The notes below the pieces were generated by a model that was not told the DNA's origin, ran no database searches, and saw only the letters and a program-made list of their open reading frames with translations. Positions 12,861 to 24,537 of a stretch of DNA of 59,594 nucleotides are shown here, piece by piece; position 1 is the first letter of the stretch; every line of letters begins with the position of its first letter. The DNA comes from Neocallimastix lanati (nom. inval.) (lineage: Eukaryota; Neocallimastigomycota; Neocallimastigomycetes; Neocallimastigales; Neocallimastigaceae), in assembly GCA_016946835.1 (NCBI GenBank), contig JACVTC010000082.1:822501-882094 (forward strand). Direction: 5' to 3'. The translations under genes and the position numbers were made by a program.

Positions 12861-13860
12861 TTTTAAGTAATTCCTGTTACAGTCAAAGCTATCTTTAAAA
12901 TTATATTGTTATAATTTGATTTTTCCATATTTTAATTAATAATATAAAGATATTTTAGAATTGAAAAGTAAAGCCTTATGATGAGAATTCAGTTTGAATT
13001 TAAACAGACAGAAAATGATGTTAATTAGATAGAAAATGAAATTTGAAAGAGATTAATATAGTATGAGTTATAAATCCAATAAGTACAAGAAAGGGATAGG
13101 ATTAATATATCTTATGTATGAAATTAAGAATAAGTTGTACAAAAATAGGATAAGGGCTTCTATAACAGAAAACAGATTTATATAATTTAGAATAAAATTT
13201 AAAATAATTATTTTTCTTTAATTGTTCCTATTCATTATTTGTCCTTGGTTTTACACCTATATATACTTTTTATCAAAGTTAAAGTTGATGGTATTTCAAG
13301 AATATCTTAAAATAAAATAAAATATGTAAATTGAATTAAAATTAATAATATATGTTTAATTAATATTCTAATAAATAATTTTAATTCATATTACATTTAT
13401 ATGTTATAAAATATTTATTATTAATATAAATAATACTATAAAACTGGGTTAATTAGTAAAAAATAAAATGTTATAAATATTTTCTTAATTATTTTGTTAA
13501 CAAAAAATACTGAATAATTTAATATATATTTATTCATAATAAATAATTAAATTCAAATAATAAAAATAAATAATAAATAATTAAATATAAATAAAAGATT
13601 ATTAAATATTAATAATAAAGTAATTAAATATATTTTAAATAATCAGATAAAAATCATGATAATTATATAAATATTTTATTTTCTTAAAAACACTTTTTTT
13701 AAAAAAAAAAAAAAAAAATTAAAACAAACTTATTAATAATAAATAAATTAAATTAAATAGATAATAAATAACTTATTAATAATATATAATAAAGAAATTT
13801 TTTTTCTTTTTTTTTTTAAAAATTATAAAATAAAAAATTTATTTAAAAGATTCTTAACCA
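12861..13860. other. Intergenic, no recognised feature
   Basis: AT-rich, with faint minus-strand continuation of the integrase remnant up to about 12900. Beyond that I see no gene or repeat boundary. Confidence 0.5.
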
Positions 13861-14640
13861 CACCATACATAATTAAATATATTTATTTATGGTTTAAAAG
13901 GTTAATTTAAATAATATAAATACAAATTTTTAATAAATGACAATGTAATTATGAAAAAAAAAATATGAATTCTGTTGCAATTAGTATTAATAATTAAAAA
14001 TCCATAATTGCTAAAATTTTAATATTTTTTAAGAATTTAATTTAAAAAATATATATATATATTAAAAATATCTTTATCTTATTATTTTTATTTTTATATT
14101 TTTATTAATAGTTTTTATATCTATATTTATATTATAATTCTTTCATGAATGCTGGAAAAATTTTTTGAGGTTAGAAAAATTTTTTTTCGAAAACTTTTAT
14201 TTGGGAGAGTTGCATTTCCCCAAATTGCATTTCGCCGGGTTGCATTTCGCCAAGTGGCGTAGTATTAAAATGTTGCATTTCCCCAAGTTGCTTTTCGCCA
14301 GGTTGCATTTCGACAAGTAGAGTATTGATATAAATAAATGAATAAATAAATAAATATTAATTCAAAATATATTTTTTTTAAAATTGTTTTTATGCAATAT
14401 TAATAATATTTAATTTTATTTATTGATTTATTTGTTTATTTAATAATTTTCAATTTGGCGAAATGCCACATTTTTTTAATACGCCACATGCTTTCAAAAA
14501 AATTGGCGAAATGCAATCTGGCGAAATGCAATTTGGCGAAATGCCCCACACCCCTTTTATTTAAGTTTTTATTTTTAATAATCTTTTATTTTTAAAGAAT
14601 ATTTTATTTATATATTTAATTTAAAGATTTTATAAAACTT
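13861..14640. repeat. Direct duplication, copy 1 (interrupted by the foldback element)
   Basis: 13861-14194 and 14563-14640 match 15000-15420 in order and orientation (shared blocks include AAAAATCCATAATTGCT and TTTTTAAAGAATATT). The match stops at 14203 and resumes at 14555, where an inserted element sits. Copies have diverged by substitution and small indels, so the duplication is older than the insertion. Confidence 0.75.
14203..14554. mobile_element. Foldback transposon with 15-bp subrepeats and 8-bp target duplication
   Basis: A 352-bp insertion flanked on both sides by TTTTATTT (14195-14202 and 14555-14562). The paralogous empty site at 15324-15331 has a single TTTTATTT. The left arm is a series of 15-bp units of the form TTGCATTTCGCCAAG (six or so variants over 14210-14335); the right arm (about 14453-14550) carries the inverse, with units such as TTGGCGAAATGCAAT. 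The central part is AT-rich and non-coding. An 8-bp target duplication is typical of hAT-type transposases, so this looks like a non-autonomous hAT-mobilised foldback element; the superfamily is inference. Confidence 0.85.
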
Positions 14641-14999
14641 GTAAAAAAATAATAATGACTAATTTTTGAAATTTTTGAAATATTTAAAAAATAAAAAAAA
14701 AAATATTCAAAAAATTGTAAGAATTGGAATATTACAGCAATATAGAACATATAACAAATAATACATCACAATCTTTCAATAATTATTTAAATAATTTATT
14801 TTCAAAAAAACCTTTCTTTTTATAAATTAAAACAAGAAGAATCTTAGTATTATAATTACAAAAGGAAAAGTACAGGAATTTGAAAAAAAGAGTACTAGAA
14901 AGAACTGAAAAAAGGAATATTTTAATTGAAACTTACAAAACTATGGAATGCAATTTAATTGATAAACTTAGAATTGATATTATTGAATTATAGTTTAAA

Positions 15000-15420
15000 T
15001 GCTTAATTAATTTAAATAATACGGTGACCAATTTGTAATAAATGACAGAGTAATGATCAAATGAAAAAGATTATCTGAAATCTGTCTCAATTATTAATAA
15101 TAATTAAAATTATTCTTAATTAAAAATCCATAATTGCTTAATTTTAATATATTTTAAAATTTTAATTTCAAAAAAATATTTAAGAATATCTTTATCATTA
15201 AATATTTCTAAATAATTATTATATTATTCTTTATAAATAACTTTTATAACTATATCATTAATTTCTATGATTACTAGGAAATTAATAAATATAGAAGGTT
15301 GAAAAAAAATTTTTTTCTTAAGCTTTTATTTAAATATTTTATTTTAAATAATATTTTATTTTTAAAGAATATTCTATTTTAAAAAATATTATATATATAT
15401 ATAAACTTTTAAATTTAATT
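15000..15420. repeat. Direct duplication, copy 2 (empty site)
   Basis: Second copy of the sequence at 13861-14640, without the insertion. It gives the pre-insertion state of the target at 15324-15331. The 360 bp before it (14641-15000) hold no gene that I recognise. Confidence 0.75.
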
Positions 15421-15577
15421 TTTTATTAATATTGATCATTATTTTTTTTAAGAATATTTGAATATTTAAAGAATATTTTTTTTAAGAATATTTAAAGAAT
15501 TTTTTTTTATATTTTAATATATATAAACCTTTCTAATTTTTAAATGCTTTTTACAATTTTAAGAATTTTTTTAAACA

Positions 15578-15640
15578 CGAAAACGTTGCATTTCGGAACA
15601 TGACTTATAAATAAATTCGTAATTTAACGCCCCACCTTCT
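15578..15640. mobile_element. Fragment related to the foldback element
   Basis: CGAAAACGTTGCATTTCGG followed after about 30 bp by AACGCCCCACC recalls the outer ends of the element at 14203-14554, including the CGAAAAC that stands just before its left target repeat. It is too short and worn to define ends. Confidence 0.5.
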
Positions 15641-15892
15641 TAACTTTTTTTTTAAATAATTGTAAATAAATATATAAAACTTGAAATTAATATAAATGAG
15701 CTATTTTTTTTTTAAAACATCAAAAAAATTTTAAAAAAAAATTGAATTAAATAACAAAACAATAAATAAATAAATAATAAATAAATAATAACAAATTAAA
15801 TTAAATAAATAAATAATAACAAATTAAATTAAATAAATAAATAATAAATTATAAAGAATTAAATATATTTTAATTAAACGTATTAAAAATAA

Positions 15893-16143
15893 TAATAAAT
15901 AATAATAAATAATAAATAATAAATAATAAATAATAAATAATAAATAATAAATAATAAATAATAAATAATAAATAATAAATAATAAATAATAAATAATAAA
16001 TAATAAATAATAAATAAATAATAAATAATAAATAATAAATAATAAATAATAAATAATAAATAATAAATAATAAATAATAAATAATAAATAATAAATAATA
16101 AATAATAAATAATAAATAATAAATAATAAATAATAAATAATAT
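15893..16143. repeat. 7-bp satellite (AATAAAT)n
   Basis: About 35 head-to-tail copies of a heptamer AATAAAT with one unit shortened near 16010-16020. The unit length is not a multiple of three, so all frames cycle through the same seven codons. No protein is implied. Confidence 0.95.
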
Positions 16144-18641
16144 AATAATATAATTAAAAGTTTCAAATGTTAATAATATTATTTTAAATTTAATTTCAAA
16201 ATTATAATATAAATTGTTTAATATATCTAAAAGTGGAAATAATAAATATATATTATCTTTCCTTTAATATAGATTGTTTATTAAATTATGTGTACTCCAA
16301 TTATATTGAAAGTATGATATGTTGATTACTTGTAACTATTAAGTGATATAACAAGAAGGTAATGATTTTTTTATTGTTTTATAATCATATATTGATAAAA
16401 TTTTATGTTATAATGATAAATTGTATATTTTAGTAATTGAAAATAATTTTCTATATGATACTCTATTAAGATTAAATATAATAAATAATAATTCAGAGTA
16501 CTAAAGCACTATCTTATTCACTCAAAACCCACTTATAGTATATTTCTTATTTATGTTCGTATATTTGGTACTTTTATGATAAAGAAAAATATCAGAGCAT
16601 AATTACGCTAGTCACGTCACTATGGTAAAATAGCACATATATTTATATATCAAATATGCGTAAAAATAAGTTGAAAATTCATTATATATTGATATAAAAT
16701 AGATAATAAATAATTAATAATAGATGATAAAAAATATTATATTATATATAATAATTATGATGACCTTAAATATAAAATTATTACATTTGGTAATTGTTTA
16801 ATGTATTAATAATACCTATTCTTATTTGTAGTACAATGGCTATTAGATATTTATGTTCAATTTATTGTATTAAAATTTTTAATACTACTTATTTTTTTTT
16901 TTTTACTTAATTATATAGTTACATTTAACGAATATATAAAGAATCTATAATATTCCATATTATTATATATAATATTTTCCTATGTATTAAATAATAAAGG
17001 TTGTAAATTAATAATTTAAATTAAAAAACGAATAAAGAATTTAATTTATTAATTTCAAATATAATAAAAAGTATTATCCATATAAAAAGAATTGCTTATT
17101 ACAAATTCATTGGAAGCTTTTACAAATTAGCTGTTATGATTTGATTGGATGTAATTGATCTTTTGTGTAAATACATATTTACTAAATTGATGAATAAACT
17201 TATTAATCTATCAAATTTGAATGTATTATTTTTAAATTCTATTACATCAATACAATAATATATAATTAAATATTTAATTTTTTTTTTCTTTCTTTCAATA
17301 TATAGGAAATATAAAAATTAGATAATTAAAATTATACATAATAAAATTTATAAAAATTAAAATTAATCATAATAAAATAATAAAAACAATTAATACATAT
17401 ACTAAAAAGGTAACTAAAAATAATAAATACTATTTAAAAATACTAAAACATTAATTTAATGTACTAATTTAGTGAATATATAATATTTATCAAAAGAATA
17501 AAATTCATTATAGTAAATATTATTTAACATCTTTATTTTAGCTGAAATAATAATATGTATGGGTTATAAAAAAGATAAATTGACCTTAAAGAAGGATTAT
17601 TAATAATATATTATAATTAAATATAATTTAATAATAACTATTTATCAATTTTATGAATAATACATTTTTATAATAAAACATATTATTAATATATTATGAT
17701 ATATATAACATTAAATTTTCATATATATTTTATATATCATTGTATATTTAGTATTTATTATAGTTATTTAATTAATACATATAGATTGACTATTAAAATT
17801 TTTTCAATAAATATTTGATTAATAAATCATTTATAATACATTAATATATTTATTTTATTATTAATTACATAATATAATCATAATAATATAAAAGTAAATT
17901 AAACTTTTTTTTTCTTATGTAATTTAATATCTATAATAATATAAATTAATAGATTTCGTACTTTCCTATTGCCATTCATTTTTCTGCTTTTAATTTTTAT
18001 TTTAATTTTTGTGCTATTATTTAAATTAAAAAATTTCACTGGAATAAATAAAATCTAATTTTTTTTTCTTTATCCTTTAAAAAAAAATAATTTAAAAAGA
18101 TCTATAAAAAAAAAAGTAAATAAACAGTAAAGAAAAGAAATATTTTAATAAAAAAAAGTATAAATAAAATAAATAAAATAAACAAAATAAGAAAATAAAC
18201 ATAATAATAAGCAAAAATAAAAAATAAATTAATTTAAAAAGTAAAGAAAAAATATTAAAAAAGAAAAGAAAAGAAATAAACAAAAAGTAAATAAATGTTC
18301 ATTTAATATTTTAAGCAGTATTAAAATAATAAATAGTTAAAATTTAGTAGTTATTAGGAGTATATAAATTTTTAAATATTTGGAGTAAAATATATATTAT
18401 GGTTGATCTTAAATATTTTTAAATGTAAAAATGATCAAATTGAAATTTTAAAGTTTAGGAAAAATCTGATGATTTAATAAATAATAATAATAATAAAGAA
18501 AAAGAAGAAAATGGAAAAATTTTATTTTAAAAAAATTGAAAGAAATATTTTTTTTTCTGTTTATTTATAGTATAATTATAATTAATTTAAAATTTTAAGA
18601 AACTAATATATTATGCTTTTTTTTATATCAAATGATAAATA
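16144..18641. other. Intergenic, Sec61 upstream region
   Basis: About 2.5 kb of AT-rich sequence. It should contain the promoter and the first small exon of Sec61, which I could not place. Purine-rich AAAGAAAAG stretches lie at 18100-18290 and 18485-18520. No RNA gene or transposon recognised. Confidence 0.6.
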
Positions 18642-20063
18642 GTGAGATTCTTACACTTGTTAAGACCATTCATTGCTTTAATTCCTGAAGTAACTCCACC
18701 AGATCGTAGAGTTCAATTCAAGGAAAAGCTCTTATGGACTGCTATCACTTTATTCATCTTCTTAGTTTGTTCTCAAATTCCAATGTACGGTATTATGTCT
18801 TCTGATTCTTCTGATCCATTCTATTGGTTACGTATGATTTTAGCTTCAAACCGTGGTACTTTAATGGAACAAGGTATTACCCCAATTATTACTTCTGGTA
18901 TGATTATGCAATTATTAGCTGGTGCAGGTATTATTGAAGTTGATTACAGTTTAAAGGAAGATAGAGCTCTTTTCAGTGGTGCTCAAAAATTATTTGGTAT
19001 GATTATTGCTATTGGTCAAGCTACTGTTACTGTTTGGAATGGTGTCTATGGTGATCCAAAGGAAATTGGTGCTGGTATTTGTATTTTACTTATTCTCCAA
19101 CTTTTCATTTCTAGTGTTATTGTTATTATGTTAGATGAACTTCTTCAAAAGGGTTATGGTCTTGGTTCTGGTATTACTTTATTCATTGCTACCAATGTTT
19201 GTGAAAACATTATCTGGAGAGCTTTCTCCCCAACTACCTACAACACTGGTAAGGGTACTGAATTCGAAGGTGCTGTTATTGCATTCTTCCATCTTCTTTT
19301 CACTAGAAGCGATAAATTAAGAGCCCTTAAAGAAGCCCTTTACAGAAGTAACCTTCCAAATGTTACTAACCTTTTAGCAACTATTCTTATCTTCGGTATT
19401 GTTATCTATCTCCAAGGTTTCAGAATTGAAATTCCAGTTAAGTCTAACAAGGTTCGTGGTCAACAAGGTTCCTACCCAATTAAGCTCTTCTACACTTCAA
19501 ACATGCCAATTATGCTTCAATCTGCACTTACTTCAAACATTTTCCTTTTATCACAAATGTTATACAACCGTTTCCCAAAGAACTTCCTTGTTAAATTGTT
19601 AGGTGTCTGGACTAACTATGAAGGATCTAACCAACAATTTGCTTCTGGAGGTCTTGCTTACTACATGTCTTCTCCACGTAACTTAAGTGCTGCTCTTCGT
19701 GACCCAATCCATTTAGTTCTTTACGTTTGTTTCATGTTAGTTACATGTGCTTTATTATCTAAGGCTTGGATTGAAGTTTCTGGTTCATCTCCAAGAGATG
19801 TTGCTACTCAACTTAAGGAACAACAATTAGTCATGAGAGGTCATCGTGATACTTCAATGTACAAGGAATTAAAGAAGATCATTCCATTAGCTGCTTCTGT
19901 TGGTGGTCTTTTAATTGGTGCTTTAACTATTGTTGCTGATTTACTTGGTGCTATTGGTTCTGGTACTGGTATTTTACTTGCTGTCACAACTATTTATCAA
20001 TACTTCGAATACTTTGTTAAGGAAAACCATGATCAAGCAAGTGGAGAAAACATCTTTTTCTAA
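18642..20063 (+). CDS. SEC61: Sec61 alpha, protein-conducting channel subunit (main exon; first codons missing)
   Basis: Core subunit of the ER translocon, which passes or inserts nascent polypeptides with Sec61 beta and gamma. The open frame of 473 residues covers almost the whole family length and has about ten hydrophobic segments. Family motifs include the plug/TM2 region ([20 protein letters not shown]), [13 protein letters not shown], the cytosolic loop 6 ([25 protein letters not shown]) and the C-terminal [20 protein letters not shown]. The frame has no ATG at its start: it opens with GTG at 18642, just after AAATAG, a fitting splice acceptor at 18639-18641. Translation must therefore begin in an upstream exon coding for two to four residues, joined in phase 1. 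Codons are much richer in G and C than the flanks, as expected for a strongly expressed gene. Confidence 0.95.
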   Translation: MRFLHLLRPFIALIPEVTPPDRRVQFKEKLLWTAITLFIFLVCSQIPMYGIMSSDSSDPFYWLRMILASNRGTLMEQGITPIITSGMIMQLLAGAGIIEVDYSLKEDRALFSGAQKLFGMIIAIGQATVTVWNGVYGDPKEIGAGICILLILQLFISSVIVIMLDELLQKGYGLGSGITLFIATNVCENIIWRAFSPTTYNTGKGTEFEGAVIAFFHLLFTRSDKLRALKEALYRSNLPNVTNLLATILIFGIVIYLQGFRIEIPVKSNKVRGQQGSYPIKLFYTSNMPIMLQSALTSNIFLLSQMLYNRFPKNFLVKLLGVWTNYEGSNQQFASGGLAYYMSSPRNLSAALRDPIHLVLYVCFMLVTCALLSKAWIEVSGSSPRDVATQLKEQQLVMRGHRDTSMYKELKKIIPLAASVGGLLIGALTIVADLLGAIGSGTGILLAVTTIYQYFEYFVKENHDQASGENIFF

Positions 20064-20640
20064 TTTAATAAAATGAAATAGAAAAATTTTCTTTATTTAT
20101 AATATATATATATTTTTTAAATAAAGAAAAAGATAAAAGAAAAATACGAAATAAACAAAAGTAATAAATTAATAAATAAAAAATATATTAAAAGAAAAAT
20201 CGAAAATCATAAAATATAAATATAATAAAAATTATAAATAAAAGATAGAAGAAATATGAAAATAAATTAATATAATAGTAAATGAGCATAGATTAAAATT
20301 TGTTATTTATTATTTAATTTAATTTGTATTAAAAAAAAATGATTTTTAATAATAATTTTTAATATAAAATTTTAAATTTAAAAGCATATAACATTATATA
20401 AATAATAATAAATAATAAAAATATATATATTGACTATATATTTTTAAACGCATAAATTAAAAAAAAAAATAAATAAATAAAAAAAAATATATATATATAT
20501 ATATATAGGGGATAATTTATATTAGTATTGTGTATATAATTTATTTTGTATTTTGTTTTTTGTATTTTTATTCAAGGAATTTCAAATTGATATAATAGTT
20601 TCATACTTTTAAAAAAAAAAAATTAATATACATTATATAT
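20064..20640. other. Intergenic downstream of Sec61
   Basis: AT-rich, with an AATAAA-like sequence just after the stop (TAATAAAATG near 20065 and AAATAAAG near 20118). No gene recognised. Confidence 0.6.
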
Positions 20641-21706
20641 ATTTTATAGACAATTTGGATTCATTGATAAAGAAGAAAGTGTTAGTTTATTTCAATTCGA
20701 AAAATTTGTCAAAGGCGTAAAAACGATAATAAAGAAACTTACCTTCATTTAAATCCCCAATGATGTGGACTGTTTTTCCAGCTCCATTGAGGGTTGATGG
20801 AAAAGGATTAGCCTATATTAGGTGTACTAATTACTTAGGATTTTCGTGGATTATACGTTTACGCTGTGGTTATAAATACAATACTACTATTGCTATTAGA
20901 ATGGGTAGAGTTTCAGAAGATTGTCCAAAGTCCTGCCCATGTTGTGGTGAAGGTAATCAATCTTTTGAACATTGGATTTTTAAATGCGATGCTCTTGCAT
21001 CTTTTAGATGGAATTCTTTAAATTTCATCGATGATCTCTATGTTTTATTCCTTAGGAAGATTAGAGCGTTTAATCCTCTTTCTTCCTATGACTCTATTTC
21101 TGATTTTGAAGATTATATCAATCATTATATATACTTGTTCCTTCTTGGTGGGACTTTAGTTTTAAATGAACTACATTTCGATAGTGGGGAACAGAGACAT
21201 TTAAATGAACTACTTTTCAAAGGTTCATCTGAGTCACCTGTTCCAAAAATTGTGGGCTTGGCGGAATTCTTAACAAATGCAATACCTATCATAAGTAGTT
21301 CGTTTGAGCTATTATTTGATAGGTATTGCAAAATATCAAACTTAACCAAGAGCGTCGACGTCGTACTGATAAGGCATAATGAAAATACAGGATTATCATC
21401 TATTACTACGAAGGGTGATTCTCGCCCTAGTAGCTCAATAAATGATGAATCTGGGGAGAGTTTAGTGGACACCACACTATCTATTTTAAGGATGTTACTT
21501 CTAAATTTTATTTCTTTTTTATTTGATAGGAAGGGTAAAATTCCCGCATAGTACAACTTGCCGAAATACATAGTATTTTCGAGCTTTTTTATTTTTTATT
21601 TTTTATTTTTTAATTTTTTATTTTTAATTTCTAATGTACTTTTCACCTACATGTATTTTTTAAAATAAAATTTAATAAAGTTTTTGGAAGTGTATTCTCT
21701 TCCCTG

Positions 21707-21739
<33 letters not shown>
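20641..21739 (+). mobile_element. LINE 3' fragments ending in a poly(A) tail
   Basis: 20649-20750 reads QFGFIDKEESVSLF and recalls reverse transcriptase motif QFGF of LINEs. A second block, open from 20760 to 21551, carries the C-terminal part of LINE ORF2. The sequence ends in a run of about 30 A at 21710-21739. The 14 bases GGTGTACTAATTAC occur at 20821-20834 and again right after the A run at 21740-21753. This fits a target-site duplication around a 5'-truncated LINE copy (20835-21739) that landed in an older LINE fragment. Confidence 0.75.
20760..21551 (+). pseudogene. LINE ORF2 C-terminal region with zinc knuckle
   Basis: The frame of 263 residues includes LRCGYKYNTTIAIRMG and the C-terminal zinc-binding motif of LINE reverse transcriptases, CPCCGEGNQSFEHWIFKC (C-x2-C-x8-H-x4-C). 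After that come about 170 residues without motifs that I recognise, rich in S and L. There is no catalytic reverse transcriptase core, so it is a dead 3' fragment. The open frame after truncation suggests it is fairly recent. If the 14-bp repeat at 20821 is the target duplication, residues before about 25 belong to the older host copy and the join is in frame by chance. Confidence 0.75.
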
Positions 21740-21741
<2 letters not shown>

Positions 21742-22185
21742 TGTACTAATTACAGCTTTCATTTTTAAACAAAGTTCAACTTCGTCGACTGTTCTGTATT
21801 TTGTGGGGATTGCGGAGTTTCTAACAAACGAAATACCATTAATTTGTCGATCTTTTAGATTGATGATGAAATGGTATTCCATTGAATCTACCGTTGTTAA
21901 GAGCGCCAACTTCGAAATGTTAAGGCATGGATTTTCACCACCCGGTGAAATTCTGATACAGATTCGTTTGATAACACTAATACTGAATTTATTATTCGCA
22001 ATAATGGACGTGGTGTTATCATTGATGAATGGGGAAAGTTAGAAACTACTGTTTCTAACATACTTTTTTAATTATATAATATAATATTTCATTTCATGTA
22101 TTTTATATGTTATTTATCATTTAAATCATGTAATTTTATTATTATTATAAATTAAATAAAGTTTATCCTTTCTAAAATAGCCTCT
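21740..22185 (+). mobile_element. Older LINE 3' remnant
   Basis: Follows the poly(A) tail directly and aligns with 21200-21640 of the fresher copy: a segment at 21803 reads GIAEFLTNEIPLI against GLAEFLTNAIPII. The 3' end AAATAAAGTTT..TCTAAAA also matches. Stops and frameshifts show it is older. It is probably the sequence into which the polyadenylated copy inserted. Confidence 0.7.
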
Positions 22186-22309
22186 AGTGCGAAGAGTGTA
22201 AATTAGAATACTGATGTTTTATATTGTTTTATACTGGATATATAGTAACATTGGAGTTGTATAATTAATAATATCATGTAGTTTCTACATATTATCATTA
22301 TAATGAATC
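22186..22309. other. Spacer between LINE and pol remnants
   Basis: Slightly less AT-rich than neighbours; no feature recognised. Confidence 0.5.
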
Positions 22310-23145
22310 TATTAATTCATCTTCCCCCAATAGAAAAATATTAAAAATATCTTTAATTGATGATGTAAATCATAATTTAATGTGTATTTTAATAAATGAT
22401 ACTTTTGAAAATTTTCATAATAAAAATTTTAACTGATAAATCTGAAAATAAAAAATTAGAATCTCTCTTGAATTCATATAACGATGTATTAGAAGATTCG
22501 ATTAACCCAACACAATCAATCTTACAAATCCTAACCCAATTAAGTTATGACTATATAAAATTTCACTAGAATAATCAAAAGTCTTTATTGAAGAAGTTCG
22601 GAAACATTTGAAGCATGGAATTATTGCTTCTTCCCACTTATCTTGGGCTTTTCCGATGCTACTCGTCAAGAAAAAAAATAGTAAATGGAAAATGTGCGTG
22701 GATTATAGACGATTAAACGATGCCTCAATTAAAGACGTATATGTTTTACCATTCATAAATTAACTTCTAGGGTCTGTTAATGCTGAATCCAATGGTCTCA
22801 CCTAAAACAGAAATAAAGAAATTGGTAAATTGCTTCGTTTATTCGCAAAGAAAAATCAAGATTGGGATGAAGTTCTGCCATCTGCTCTATAGGCTCTGAG
22901 AACTACTAAGAATACAACTACAGGCCATTCCAGCTTTGAACTAATATATGAAAGAAAAGATCAACAGCCTTATGATATAGCCTTAAGAATAATCGAAAAT
23001 ACCGGTAAATCTTACGACGAAATTCTCATGGAAAAATATGTTTGATACTACCAATGACTTGAGAAGTATGCGAAATGTGAAGAATGCCGATAAAGAATGA
23101 AAGAAAGAAACTCAAAACTCTTACCAGCTCCTCTCATTCATAATT
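22310..23145 (+). pseudogene. Ty3/gypsy pol remnant of the element B family, internally deleted
   Basis: Readable pieces in order are a linker (SENKKLESLLNSYNDVLEDS), reverse transcriptase (LSWAFPMLLVKKKNSKWKMC then VDYRRLNDASIKD) and, directly after, the end of integrase (NRNKEIGKLLRLF, then DWDEVLPSAL and ALRTTKN). The RT palm, RNase H and the integrase core are gone, joined near 22770. The integrase part is close to that of element B at 35560-35700. Several stops. Non-functional. Confidence 0.85.
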
Positions 23146-23950
23146 ATTATATAATTAATTAAATTTTATAGTTTATTTTTTTAATTTGTTTTTTTTATTA
23201 ATATATTTTATAATTTATATATTAAAAAAATAAGAAGAAGAAGAAGCAAACATTTATAATTAAAGCATATATAAATTTTACTTAAAATTAAATACATTAA
23301 TAAAAATAATAAACTATTGACTAAATTTTTGTTAATATAACAATTTTAATAATCAATTTTATTGATATTTTAATTTTTATTTTTATTTTCATTTTATTTC
23401 TATTATTTTTAAATCTAGAATATAACTTTTTAAAAATATTATTGAAATATTTAGACATTTTTTATTAATATATTATTTTATTAAATCTAAATTAGCTGTA
23501 ATGTGCTGATCCACTTATAAATAAAACATTAATAGGCAACACTGGAAATTAATAATAAGCTAAAAACGTTTTTTTAAAAAATTTTGTTTAATTTATTAAA
23601 ATAAAGTTTATTAAAGTAATTATTTATTAATTAATTATTTAATTTTGTAATAAATCAAATTACTTATTATTAATTGATTAATTAATAAAAGCACGAATTT
23701 TAAAAATATTTCTTTTATGAAAATTTTACTCATATTTATAGTTTTTACGTAAAAACAGTTTGTATGATTTTCAAAAATTTTAGAATCTTAGAAAAATCGT
23801 TTAAAACTGATTTTCTCGGTTAAATTAGAAACTAATTGAAGAAAGGATAAAATAAAATAAAAAATTCAATTTGATTATTAAGAATTCCTATGAAATTCTT
23901 GAAGAAAATACAGAAAGAATTAAATAGAATGATGAAAATAAAATATTTAA
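23146..23950. other. Intergenic, no recognised feature
   Basis: AT-rich sequence with no open frame or repeat boundary that I can support. Confidence 0.6.
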
Positions 23951-24075
23951 AAAGTAGGTTTAAGTGTGAATCGAACAACTCGAGTTCGATTCATGGCTAT
24001 ATCAAGATTTCCTTTTACAAATTTTAGTATTCGTTACATGGTCCGGATTCGGATACCAGACGAATCTTAAATTTA
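23951..24075. repeat. Dispersed repeat, second copy (see 12471-12600)
   Basis: Contains a perfect 10-bp inverted repeat TGAATCGAAC / GTTCGATTCA with a 7-nt loop near 23970-23996, then GGATTCGGATACCAGACGAA. The half GAGTTCGATTCA resembles a tRNA T-arm/box B, but there is no tRNA cloverleaf around it. Confidence 0.5.
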
Positions 24076-24327
24076 AAAATTTTTTTTTTTTTTAAAATTA
24101 TGAAAACTAATCTATATTAATAATATATCAAATAAATTTTTAATCAAAGAATTATACATGAGTAAATTTTCGAATACATGTTAATACTAAAATACATGAA
24201 ATATTTAGATTTAAAAATATAGTATATAAAAAGAAACTTTCTAAGATTCATATTTTTTATAAAATAAAAATATTAAACTATAAGTGATAATAATAATATT
24301 GATAATAGTAAAAGATATAATGTATAG

Positions 24328-24537
24328 TTATTTATTTTCATTGAATTTTTTAATAAGTTCTTGACAATTAAGATTGCTTTCGGGTTCCCAGGATGCATCG
24401 GATAATGGATAGCCTTTCCATTTTATAAGATATTGTGTTTTTCCATAATGTTTTCTTACATCAAGAATTTCCTCTACTTCAAATTCTTCTTCTTCATTTA
24501 TACTTATTGGTGGTGATGGTTCTTGTTTACTTCCCAA
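24328..24537 (-). pseudogene. Orphan chromodomain fragment
   Basis: The frame of 69 codons has the full chromodomain signature: EFEVEEILDVRKHYGKTQYL, IKWKGYPLSDASWEPESNL and a closing helix QELIKKFNE. Aromatic-cage positions are present (F/Y near the start, W of IKWKGY, W of SWEP). Chromodomains of this size sit at the integrase C-terminus of Ty3/gypsy chromoviruses, and also in HP1. There is no ATG in frame; the frame continues upstream into sequence that belongs to the phospholipase pseudogene on the other strand, without integrase similarity. It is most likely the broken-off tail of a chromovirus. Confidence 0.8.

Noticed and set aside
15870-16166. 98-codon frame of repeated LLFIIYY
   Set aside because: A direct product of the 7-bp satellite; no start context or conservation.
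1-20063. Dictyostelid origin
   Set aside because: AT richness and poly-Asn would fit, but Sec61 wording ([15 protein letters not shown]) and the chromovirus-rich content fit a fungus better. Not excluded without a tree.
21125-21571. 148-codon frame antisense to the LINE
   Set aside because: Shadow of the ORF2 fragment, which has the zinc motif in the sense frame.
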